The translations under genes and the position numbers were made by a program. From positions 1 to 13,924 of the forward strand of contig CBFDCL010000056.1 in assembly GCA_965603295.1 (NCBI GenBank): a stretch of DNA of 13,924 nt. Reading direction: 5' to 3'. This document shows positions 1-6,213 of this stretch, in pieces. The stretch comes from JAFGWO01 sp965603295 (GTDB lineage Bacteria; BMS3Abin14). The notes beneath the pieces are model-generated. The model worked only from the letters and a program-made list of their open reading frames with translations, ran no database searches and was not told the DNA's origin. The stretch's first letter is position 1. Every line of letters begins with the position of its first letter.

Positions 1-21
1 AGGGTTGAGGGTTATGGGTTG
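1..21. repeat. Heptamer tandem array, 3 units
   Basis: Units agggttg, agggtta and tgggttg follow one another without gaps and differ at one or two positions. The array may extend to the left of the window. It is the first of several spacer arrays with a 7-bp period but unrelated unit sequence. Confidence 0.6.
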
Positions 22-37
22 AGAAAAAATGCTTGGG

Positions 38-61
38 TTTGAAAGTTTGAAAGTTTGAAAG
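38..61. repeat. Octamer tandem array, 3 perfect units
   Basis: Three exact copies of tttgaaag are followed by a partial copy (ttgag, 62-66). It differs from most neighbouring arrays in having an 8-bp rather than a 7-bp period. Confidence 0.75.
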
Positions 62-115
62 TTGAGCTAACGACATGTGGACCGGGCGAAAAGTCCGGAA
101 CCAGGAGAAAAATCC

Positions 116-143
116 AGAATCTAGAAACTAGAATCTTGAATCT
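116..143. repeat. Heptamer tandem array, 4 units
   Basis: Units are agaatct, agaaact, agaatct and tgaatct. The third copy equals the first; the others differ by one or two bases. Similar units recur at 3863-3883 (agaattt, agaattg, tgaaact), so this unit type occurs in two separate spacers. Confidence 0.75.
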
Positions 144-295
144 GGGAAATGTTTTTCTTTCCGTTTTTCGTGAGGCTGGTTTTCCCCTTTTCAAAGAGAC
201 ACGTTTTTTCCCCATCACCAATCACCAGTCATGGATCTTAACTTCAAACCTTAAACCCTTCGACAAGGCTCCTGGCAGGGAGTCAGGAACGCAGA

Positions 296-314
296 ATTTT
301 ACCCAAAGCAAAAT
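296..314. repeat. Imperfect hairpin related to the 384-406 element
   Basis: Arms attttac (296-302) and gcaaaat (308-314) pair with one mismatch around loop ccaaa. It is followed by cgcc. Read on the minus strand it begins gcgatttt and resembles the perfect hairpin at 384-406 (gcgattta arm). A pyrimidine-rich tract beginning cttgctcc follows both hairpins (337-356 and 413-433), which suggests a degraded second copy of one element. Confidence 0.35.
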
Positions 315-383
315 CGCCTGGTTTCTATACCTGTCTCTTGCTCCCTGTTTTTCCTGGACACCAGAAACTTGATACTAGGCACT

Positions 384-406
384 GCGATTTACCTTTGGTA
401 AATCGC
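384..406. repeat. Perfect 10-bp hairpin upstream of glnS
   Basis: The arms gcgatttacc (384-393) and ggtaaatcgc (397-406) are exact reverse complements around a ttt loop. The plus strand continues tttcccc, which is too C-rich for a good intrinsic terminator, and there is no T-run on the other strand. A hairpin of identical geometry with a similar centre sits across the glnS stop codon at 2199-2221, so a dispersed palindromic repeat is as likely as a terminator of an upstream gene. Confidence 0.7.
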
Positions 407-480
407 TTTCCCCTTGCTCCCCTTTTTCCCCTGTTGTAAGTATTGACGGTGTAAAACGATTCATTTCCTGTATCCACGAT

Positions 481-501
481 CTCAGATCTTGGATCTTGGA
501 T
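481..501. repeat. Heptamer tandem array, 3 units
   Basis: Units ctcagat, cttggat and cttggat run in direct succession, ending 36 bp before the glnS start. The array probably lies in the glnS 5' untranslated region or at its promoter. Confidence 0.6.
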
Positions 502-537
502 TCTTTTGAAATTTGAAAGTGTTTTTTGGAGGTTCCT

Positions 538-2217
538 TTGAGTAGCGAAAAAAACCTGGACTTCATCCGGCAGATCGTAGCCGACGACCTGGAATCGGGG
601 AAGTACCGGAATATCGTGACCCGGTTTCCCCCCGAGCCCAACGGTTACCTTCACATCGGCCACGCCAAGAGCATCTGCCTGAACTTCGGCGTGGCGATGG
701 AAGTGCCCGTGGGCCGGTGCCATCTCCGTTTCGATGACAGCAACCCGGAGACGGAGGACATGGAGTACGTAGAGGCCATCAAGGGGGACGTGCGGTGGCT
801 GGGTTTCGACTGGGGGGAGCATCTCTACCACGCCTCCGATTATTTTGAGGACCTTTACGGTTTCGCCGTGTCGCTCATCGAGTCGGGTAAAGCCTATGTC
901 TGCAGCCTGTCCGAGGAGGAGATCCGGCGCCACAGGGGAACCGTAACCCGGCCGGGAACGGAAAGCCCCTACCGGGATCGCACCGTCCGGGAGAACCTTG
1001 ACCTGTTCGCCCGCATGCGGGAAGGGGAGTTCGCTGATGGCGAGCACGTTCTGAGGGCGAAGATCGACATGGCGGCTCCCAACATGAAGATGCGCGATCC
1101 CCTTTTGTACCGCATCCGCCACGCACCCCATTACCGAACGGGGGACGAGTGGTGCATCTACCCCATGTACGATTTTGTCCATTGTCTTTCGGATGCCCTG
1201 GAGGGTGTCACGCACTCCATCTGCACCCTGGAGTTCGAGAACAACCGGGAGATCTACGACTGGATCATCGATAACGTCCCCGTGCAAAGTAAACCGCACC
1301 AGTACGAGTTCGCGCGGCTGAACCTGAACTACACGGTGATGAGCAAACGCAAGCTCGTCGAACTGGTGGAAGGGGGGCACGTTTCCGGTTGGGACGACCC
1401 GCGGCTGCCCACCATCGCCGGTTTAAGACGCCGGGGCTACACCCCGGAGGCCATCAGGAACTTTTCCGACCGCATCGGGGTGGCCAAAGCCAACAGCGTC
1501 GTGGACGTGGCCCTTCTCGAACATAGCGTGCGTGATGACCTCAACACGAAGGCGCCGCGTGTCATGGGGGTCCTCGATCCACTGAAGGTCGTCATCGTCA
1601 ACTACCCTGAAGGGCAGCAGGAGGATTTTAACGCACCGAACCTTCCCGACGATCCGTCAAGAATGGGGACCCGAAAAGTCCCTTTCGGGAGGGAAATGTA
1701 TATCGAACGGGGTGACTTTATGGAGGACCCGCCGAAAAAGTACTTCAGGCTGGCCCCTGGAAGAGAGGTCCGGCTGCGCTGGGCCTACCTGGTTACCTGT
1801 GTGGACGTGATCAGGGACGATGAAGGTGAGATTGTAGAGGTCCACTGCACCTACGATCCGGAAACAAAAGGCGGCGATGCGCCCGACGGCCGGAAGGTTA
1901 AGGGAACGATCCACTGGGTCTCGGCCGCGCACAGTCTGTCCGCCGAAGTCCGGTTGTACGACCGGCTCTTCACGGTCCCGACACCAGACGGCGGAAAGGA
2001 GGACGACTTCATCCGGCACATAAACCCCCAATCCCTGGATGTCGTCACCGCCAAAGTAGAGCCCAGTCTGGCCGAGGTTGTGCCGGGGGAGCGGTTCCAG
2101 TTCGAGCGTACGGGGTACTTCGTCGCCGATCGGGAGGATCATACGGCGGGAAAACCGGTGTTTAACCGCATCGTACCGCTGAGGGATTCGTGGGCCAAGA
2201 TTTCAGCCAAAGGCTGA
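538..2217 (+). CDS. glnS: Glutaminyl-tRNA synthetase
   Basis: Cytoplasmic class Ib aminoacyl-tRNA synthetase that attaches glutamine to tRNA-Gln using ATP. At 559 aa it matches the E. coli enzyme (554 aa) along its whole length. The ATP-binding HIGH motif is at residues 39-42, within GYLHIGHAKS. The second signature, VMSKRK, is at 267-272. C-terminal anticodon-binding beta-barrels follow, including DGRKVKGTIHWVSAAHSL. I chose TTG 538 because a strong Shine-Dalgarno GGAGG (528-532) lies 5 bp upstream. A longer reading from TTG 526 would overlap that site and adds four non-homologous residues. The last codons and stop lie inside a perfect hairpin (2199-2221), so the tail ISAKG differs from the usual GlnS end. 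A dedicated GlnS suggests Gln-tRNA is not made solely by the GatCAB route. Confidence 0.97.
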   Translation: MSSEKNLDFIRQIVADDLESGKYRNIVTRFPPEPNGYLHIGHAKSICLNFGVAMEVPVGRCHLRFDDSNPETEDMEYVEAIKGDVRWLGFDWGEHLYHASDYFEDLYGFAVSLIESGKAYVCSLSEEEIRRHRGTVTRPGTESPYRDRTVRENLDLFARMREGEFADGEHVLRAKIDMAAPNMKMRDPLLYRIRHAPHYRTGDEWCIYPMYDFVHCLSDALEGVTHSICTLEFENNREIYDWIIDNVPVQSKPHQYEFARLNLNYTVMSKRKLVELVEGGHVSGWDDPRLPTIAGLRRRGYTPEAIRNFSDRIGVAKANSVVDVALLEHSVRDDLNTKAPRVMGVLDPLKVVIVNYPEGQQEDFNAPNLPDDPSRMGTRKVPFGREMYIERGDFMEDPPKKYFRLAPGREVRLRWAYLVTCVDVIRDDEGEIVEVHCTYDPETKGGDAPDGRKVKGTIHWVSAAHSLSAEVRLYDRLFTVPTPDGGKEDDFIRHINPQSLDVVTAKVEPSLAEVVPGERFQFERTGYFVADREDHTAGKPVFNRIVPLRDSWAKISAKG

Positions 2218-2221
2218 AATC
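2199..2221. repeat. Perfect 10-bp hairpin across the glnS stop codon
   Basis: Arms gatttcagcc (2199-2208) and ggctgaaatc (2212-2221) are exact reverse complements around an aaa loop. The glnS TGA (2215-2217) is in the right arm. No T-run follows on either strand, so it is not a typical intrinsic terminator. Geometry (10+3+10) and the gattt/aaatc plus cc-loop-gg features match the hairpin at 384-406. Confidence 0.75.
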
Positions 2222-2222
2222 A

Positions 2223-2257
2223 GTGCGGAGTGCAAAGTGTAAAGTGTAGAGTAAAAT
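2223..2257. repeat. Heptamer tandem array, 5 units
   Basis: Units gtgcgga, gtgcaaa, gtgtaaa, gtgtaga and gtaaaat change gradually along the array. It begins one base after the hairpin that covers the glnS stop codon and runs into the T-tract region of the gltX terminator on the other strand. Confidence 0.75.
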
Positions 2258-2281
2258 AGAAAACCGGAGTATTTGCCCCGG
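2253..2281 (-). terminator. Intrinsic terminator of gltX
   Basis: Read on the minus strand, the stem CCGGGG/CTCCGG (six pairs with one G-U) closes a CAAATA loop and is followed at once by TTTTCTATTTT. It lies about 65 bp past the gltX stop codon, correctly oriented to end gltX transcription before it enters glnS antisense. Confidence 0.6.
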
Positions 2282-2316
2282 CCATGTTTTTCCTTATCTC
2301 TTAGTTCTTTGCACCT

Positions 2317-2352
2317 AGGACGAGGACCAGGTCCAGGACTAGGACTAGGACT
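2317..2352. repeat. Hexamer tandem array, 6 units, containing the gltX stop
   Basis: Units are aggacg, aggacc, aggtcc, aggact, aggact and aggact. On the minus strand, in the gltX frame, the array reads TCC TAG TCC TAG TCC TGG and onward. The first TAG (2347-2345) ends gltX and further in-frame TAGs follow. Because the unit is six bases, gain or loss of units would not remove the stop. Confidence 0.75.
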
Positions 2353-3760
2353 TGGCCTTGATCCAGTCTCGGGCCTTCTGGATCCGCTGCAAAGTTCGTT
2401 CTTTTCCCAGCACCTCCATGACCTCAAACAGCCCCGGACTGTCTTTCCTGTAAGTCAGGGCAACCCGCATGGGCTGGGCCAGTACCTTGAGCTTTAACTC
2501 CTGGGATTCGAGCCACTCCTTGATCCTCGCGTAGAGGGTCTCGTGGTCGAACGGTTCGACGGTTCCGATAAACCCGGCCGCCCGTTCCAGGAGGGGTTCG
2601 ATCTGGGCTGTGAGGAACTTTTCGGCGGGCTCAGCCTCGTACTCCAGTTCACTTAAATAGAATTCGGCCTTTTCGGCCATTTCCACGAGGGTCAGGGACC
2701 TCTCCCGAAGGGTCAGGACCAGTTTGACCAGCCAGTCCCGTTCGGGGGCCTTTTCGATAAAGCCCTTTTTCTCCAGGAAGGGGACGAGGCGTTCGGCGAT
2801 CTTTTCAGGCGGCACCAGCTTCATCCATTGGCCGTTAAGCCACTCGAGCTTGTCGTGATCGAAGACGGCGGGGGATTTCCCCTGTTCTTCCAGTTTCCAG
2901 TGCTTAAGAATCTCCTCGGCACTGAAGATCTCCTGGTCGCCGTGGGACCATCCCAGGCGCACGAGGTAGTTGAGCATGGCCTCAGGCAGGTACCCCATTT
3001 CCATGAACTCGGAGACCGACGCGGCCCCGTGTCGTTTGCTGAGCTTTTCCCGGTCAGGGCCAAGGATGAGGGACATGTGGCCGAATTTCGGCACCTCGTA
3101 CCCCAGGGCTTCGTAGAGTTGGACCTGCCTGGGGGTGTTGGACAGGTGGTCCTCCCCGCGGATCACGTGGGTGATCCCCATCAGGGCGTCGTCCACCACC
3201 ACGGTCAGGTTGTAGGTAGGGGTTCCATCCGACCTGCGGACAATCAGGTCGTCCATCTGGGTCTCATCGAACATCACCGTGCCCCGGATGAGGTCATCCA
3301 CGATGATCTGGCCTTCCTGGGGTGCCTTGAAACGGACGGTGTGTTCCCCCGACCGTTCGCCCTCCTTCAGGCGGCGGCAGCGCCCGTTGTACTTCAGGGG
3401 ACGATTCTCGAGCAGGGCCTCCTTCCGCATGATCTCCAGCTCCTCGGAGGTGCAGTAGCAGCGGTAGGCCTTGCCGGAGGCCAGAAGCCGGTCCACGTGG
3501 TCGTTGTAAAGATCGAACCGTTCCGTCTGTTGGTAGGGGCCATCGTCCCAGTCCAGGTTCATCCAGGTCAGGCCCTCCAGGATCCACTTGATGGCTTCCT
3601 CTGTGGATCTGCTCAGATCGGTATCCTCGATCCGGAGGATCATTTTCCCATCGTTCTGGCGGGCGAATATCCAGTTATAAAGGGCTGTGCGCACACCCCC
3701 GATGTGAAGGAACCCGGTTGGGGACGGGGCGAAACGGACACGGATATCGGAAGGTGTCAT
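2345..3760 (-). CDS. gltX: Glutamyl-tRNA synthetase
   Basis: Cytoplasmic class Ib synthetase that charges tRNA-Glu with glutamate. The 471-aa length is normal for bacterial GltX. It opens with VRFAPSPTGFLHIGGVRTAL, carrying the HIGH-type motif as HIGG at residues 19-22. The KMSKS-type loop is KLSKR at 239-243, within DREKLSKRHG. The CYC...C arrangement after the Rossmann core resembles the zinc-binding insertion of E. coli GltX. The ATG start at 3760 has AAAGGA 5 bp upstream. The C-terminal helical part is the anticodon-binding domain; its last residue and stop codon overlap a hexamer array. It is convergent with glnS and is the only GltX in the window. Whether it is discriminating (tRNA-Glu only) cannot be read from the motifs alone, though GlnS makes that likely. 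Confidence 0.97.
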   Translation of the reverse strand: MTPSDIRVRFAPSPTGFLHIGGVRTALYNWIFARQNDGKMILRIEDTDLSRSTEEAIKWILEGLTWMNLDWDDGPYQQTERFDLYNDHVDRLLASGKAYRCYCTSEELEIMRKEALLENRPLKYNGRCRRLKEGERSGEHTVRFKAPQEGQIIVDDLIRGTVMFDETQMDDLIVRRSDGTPTYNLTVVVDDALMGITHVIRGEDHLSNTPRQVQLYEALGYEVPKFGHMSLILGPDREKLSKRHGAASVSEFMEMGYLPEAMLNYLVRLGWSHGDQEIFSAEEILKHWKLEEQGKSPAVFDHDKLEWLNGQWMKLVPPEKIAERLVPFLEKKGFIEKAPERDWLVKLVLTLRERSLTLVEMAEKAEFYLSELEYEAEPAEKFLTAQIEPLLERAAGFIGTVEPFDHETLYARIKEWLESQELKLKVLAQPMRVALTYRKDSPGLFEVMEVLGKERTLQRIQKARDWIKAKS

Positions 3761-3775
3761 GTTTTCCTTTCGGAT

Positions 3776-3810
3776 TCAGGAGTCAGTATCCAGGAGTCAG
3801 GAGCCAGTAG
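3776..3810. repeat. Heptamer tandem array, 5 units
   Basis: Units tcaggag, tcagtat, ccaggag, tcaggag and ccagtag run without gaps, starting 15 bp upstream of the gltX ATG. The array lies in the probable gltX 5' untranslated region. Confidence 0.75.
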
Positions 3811-3862
3811 GATTACCCCCAAAAGGGATTTTCATGCAATTAAATATAAAATTCAGCTTTCC

Positions 3863-3883
3863 AGAATTTAGAATTGTGAAACT
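3863..3883. repeat. Heptamer tandem array, 3 units
   Basis: Units agaattt, agaattg and tgaaact resemble those of the 116-143 array. It lies 42 bp past the stop codon of the MEMO gene. Confidence 0.55.
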
Positions 3884-3924
3884 CGATTGAACCGAGGTTT
3901 TCTCCTGGATTCTGTTTCCTGCGT

Positions 3925-4752
3925 TTAATGAACCACAATCCCAGCGTACCCGACGACCTGATCGTAGTCCCCGCTCACCTCACCGGATGTGCTGTAGCGG
4001 ATCAGTTTCGCTTCGGTTGCGCCGAGAAAAAGGGAAGCGTAAAGCATGACCGCGGTTGGGATCACTCCGCACATGGAAATACCCCGTCCATGGACAATGT
4101 CCAGAAGGCCGTCCGGATCCAGGTCCAGGATCCTGGCGATGGCTTCGGAGTCCTTGGCCCTGGCGGATTCGTGGCTCTCATAATGGGTCATGTCGGAACT
4201 CGCGATCATGAGGATGTCCTTTTCCTGACCGGAGATGACATCCCCAACAGCTTTTCCCAATAGTCGGCATTCTTCTTTTCCCAGCATGGAAAGGGTTATC
4301 GGAAGGATACAAAGGTCCAGGTTCCCTCCGTAATACAGGAAAGGCAGCTGGACCTCTATGGAATGCTCCCTCAAATGGGCCATCTCATCGGGCACTGCCA
4401 GTTCGCAGCGCTCGAGCAGTATTTCGGCCATGGAATTGTTGACGGGTACGTCCCCGAAAGGCATTCTCCAGGACCCGGAGGGGAAAACGGAAACAGCGGG
4501 GCCTATGCCGGTGTGGTTGGGCCCGAGGATAATCACATTGCGGGGGATCGGAATGGATGCGGCGGTCTGGCCGGCGACACTTCCCGAGTAGATGTAGCCG
4601 GCGTGGGGCATGACCGCCCCAACGGCGCGCTCCGGACCCCGATGGGCGCCGAGGTAGCCGGTGACCTCTTCCCTCAGGGTTTCTTCACGGCCGGGGTAGA
4701 AACGGTCTGCGACCACCGGCTGCCGTACAACTTGCCTGTTTTTTCCCGCCAC
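3925..4752 (-). CDS. MEMO-family protein (AmmeMemoRadiSam system protein B)
   Basis: A 275-aa MEMO1-like protein of the fold shared with extradiol dioxygenases. The family is conserved from archaea to humans; human MEMO1 binds metal through two histidines and a cysteine. Here the matching residues are visible: His50 (PHAGYIYSG), His80 (GPNHTG) and Cys228 (ISMCGVIPT), as is the SSDMTHYESH motif. In many prokaryotes MEMO genes sit with an AMMECR1-domain gene and a radical-SAM gene, but neither partner is in this window. The enzymatic role is unknown. The start is GTG 4752, 3 bp after the upstream gene's stop, with AGGAG inside that gene 9 bp before the start, so the two are very probably co-translated. 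A paired function with the flavoprotein-like neighbour is inference. Confidence 0.88.
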   Translation of the reverse strand: MAGKNRQVVRQPVVADRFYPGREETLREEVTGYLGAHRGPERAVGAVMPHAGYIYSGSVAGQTAASIPIPRNVIILGPNHTGIGPAVSVFPSGSWRMPFGDVPVNNSMAEILLERCELAVPDEMAHLREHSIEVQLPFLYYGGNLDLCILPITLSMLGKEECRLLGKAVGDVISGQEKDILMIASSDMTHYESHESARAKDSEAIARILDLDPDGLLDIVHGRGISMCGVIPTAVMLYASLFLGATEAKLIRYSTSGEVSGDYDQVVGYAGIVVH

Positions 4753-4755
4753 CGG

Positions 4756-6204
4756 TCAGATCTCCTGCCCAAGGATCTTCCCGAGGATCCCCGCGGCCGT
4801 GATTGCCGTGAGCGCCTCGCCTTCGATGCCGAGTTCCAACGGAGTCGGGGAGAGGACGATGATCCTGCCACCCAGAGCGGTCCTGATCCTAAAACGGCTC
4901 ATGATCCCTGGACTCCAGGCCGTGATCCCCGATCCAACGGGCCTGGGTGTCCTGTACTCGTTTCCCGGTTTCAGATCACTGGAAACATGATCCAGACCCT
5001 CAGGAAGAAAGGGTATCACAGATTCGAGGGTTTGGAGGAGATCATCCGTGACGGTCTTTATCATCTCCTGGGAAGGAAACTGGAAAACCTGTTTCGAAGT
5101 CAGGGCGGTGACCGTCAAGGCTCTTTTCCCCTCCGGCGCCGCTTCCGATCCAACGGGGCTGAGGGCAAGATAGAGGGAACGAAGGCCCAGGGGGCCCCCT
5201 TCATCTTCACGCATCAGGAACAGGTCATCCTCCATTCCCTCCGGGATGAAACGTTCATCCATCCCGACGTAAAAACGCAGGGGATAAAGGGGAGGCTGGT
5301 CCTTGGGGGTTCCGGGATGTTTTCGAGGGGGGATCTCGGGGATTCCGGAGGCGATCCCCTCCGTCGTTGCCAGAGTGCGGGTGGTCACACTTGATCCATC
5401 ACCCAGGAACAGGTCGAGTTCGTTGCGTGATGTTGTCTCGATGCCGGTGACGCCGACCCCGCTGATCACCTGTCCGCCGTACTCCTGGAAACGCTGGATC
5501 AAAAGCGCTCTTAACCCGAACGTCCCGGTGGTCTCCCTGGATGTGCCCCTTCTGCCGATGCTCTGGACCAGGGCCGATGAGAGGGGAGGGGGAACGGTTC
5601 CCGGTAAATGGGCGCCGAGGAAATAGTCCTGAAGAGCGAAGAAATCCGTTTCGGGCCCCGGGCCCATCCCCTGAAGCCGGCCCTTTAATTTCTGGGTCCG
5701 GATAATGTTGCCGAGGTGACGGGGGAGCCCCCGCAGGTGGAGCCATCCTTTTTCCAGTGCCTGCAGGTTATCGAGACCGGTTTGCCATTGAGAGGCGATA
5801 CCATCCCATTCGCCGTAAAGGTCCCTGAGGAAATCGATCCGCCCGGGGAATTCCCGGTCCAGTTCCGCAAACAGGTTTTCCCTTTCGGGATGGACGTTGA
5901 TGCGATGTCTGGGAAGAATGACCTGGTAGCTGACCGGATTGGACGGATAAGTTTTATTCACGAGCATCCGGCCGATCCCTATTTCATCCAGGAACCTTCT
6001 GAGAAAACCGTGACCGTCCAGGCCGAACAGGGGGACAGGGCGCCTTCGAAAACGGTAACCTGTAGAGGGATCCTCGTCCTGGTCCGATTGGCCCGCCAGT
6101 GTATCCACGATGAGGACCTTCCTGCCCTTTTTGGCAAGAAGGACTCCCAGCGCGAGGTGGGGGAACCTTGTACCGACGACGGTAAGCTGGTAGCGATTGG
6201 TCAT
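4756..6204 (-). CDS. Amine-oxidase/phytoene-desaturase-like flavoprotein with degenerate nucleotide-binding motif
   Basis: A 482-aa protein whose overall plan recalls CrtI-like or amine-oxidase flavoproteins. It has an N-terminal beta-alpha-beta unit (LTVVG at 7-11, helix, then KVLIVD at 29-34) and a C-terminal GIEGEALTAITAAGIL segment where such enzymes close over FAD. The glycine signature is broken: where GxGxxG is expected it reads GTRFPH (11-16), so only the first glycine remains. It may bind FAD in an altered way, bind another ligand, or be a non-catalytic descendant. No signal peptide or membrane helix is obvious. The ATG at 6204 lies 9 bp after the purN stop with no strong Shine-Dalgarno, suggesting coupling to purN. 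I cannot name a substrate; the assignment rests on architecture only. Confidence 0.6.
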   Translation of the reverse strand: MTNRYQLTVVGTRFPHLALGVLLAKKGRKVLIVDTLAGQSDQDEDPSTGYRFRRRPVPLFGLDGHGFLRRFLDEIGIGRMLVNKTYPSNPVSYQVILPRHRINVHPERENLFAELDREFPGRIDFLRDLYGEWDGIASQWQTGLDNLQALEKGWLHLRGLPRHLGNIIRTQKLKGRLQGMGPGPETDFFALQDYFLGAHLPGTVPPPLSSALVQSIGRRGTSRETTGTFGLRALLIQRFQEYGGQVISGVGVTGIETTSRNELDLFLGDGSSVTTRTLATTEGIASGIPEIPPRKHPGTPKDQPPLYPLRFYVGMDERFIPEGMEDDLFLMREDEGGPLGLRSLYLALSPVGSEAAPEGKRALTVTALTSKQVFQFPSQEMIKTVTDDLLQTLESVIPFLPEGLDHVSSDLKPGNEYRTPRPVGSGITAWSPGIMSRFRIRTALGGRIIVLSPTPLELGIEGEALTAITAAGILGKILGQEI

Positions 6205-6213
6205 CTCGTTCGT

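Larger units (their letters stand above)
1..537. other. Gene-free, repeat-rich spacer upstream of glnS
   Basis: No reading frame here resembles a protein. The spacer is AT-richer than the genes and is made of short tandem arrays (listed separately), a perfect hairpin at 384-406, and pyrimidine-rich tracts. Weaker three-unit heptamer runs lie at 214-234 (atcacca, atcacca, gtcatgg) and 362-382 (cagaaac, ttgatac, taggcac). A possible -35 box (ttgacg, 443-448) has no convincing -10 partner at 17 bp, so the glnS promoter is not resolved. A plus-strand frame of about 105 codons across 55-372 has repeat-derived composition and I do not regard it as a gene. Confidence 0.7.
3761..3924. other. Spacer between the MEMO gene and gltX
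   Basis: A 164-bp gene-free stretch with two heptamer arrays and an AT-rich patch (about 3838-3860) that could hold the gltX promoter on the minus strand; no clean -35/-10 pair is visible. A four-pair hairpin near 3882-3896 (ctcg, 7-nt loop, cgag) lies just past the MEMO stop codon but is too weak to call a terminator, so read-through from the purM cluster into gltX is possible. Confidence 0.5.

Noticed and set aside
384..406. Intrinsic terminator on the plus strand
   Set aside because: The stem is perfect but AT-rich, and the downstream tract is tttcccc rather than a T-run. I list it as a palindromic repeat instead.
1..504. CRISPR array
   Set aside because: Units are 7-8 bp, contiguous and unspaced, and differ between arrays. 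There are no repeat-spacer units and no cas genes.
325..1380. 351-codon minus-strand frame antisense to glnS
   Set aside because: It lies almost wholly opposite a confident glnS, has no family-like motifs and no domain logic, and is explained by high GC codon use in glnS.
2828..3871. 347-codon plus-strand frame antisense to gltX
   Set aside because: It mirrors gltX codons, and its N terminus lies inside gltX while its end runs into the repeat arrays. It has no recognisable protein features.
3882..3896. T-arm-like hairpin (ctcg, 7-nt loop containing gttcaat on the minus strand, cgag)
   Set aside because: The stem has four pairs rather than five, and no acceptor, D or anticodon arms surround it, so it is not a tRNA. 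It is also too weak to be called a terminator.
4363..5394. 343-codon plus-strand frame opposite the MEMO and flavoprotein-like genes
   Set aside because: It crosses the junction of two minus-strand genes and has low-complexity composition without motifs; a shadow frame.
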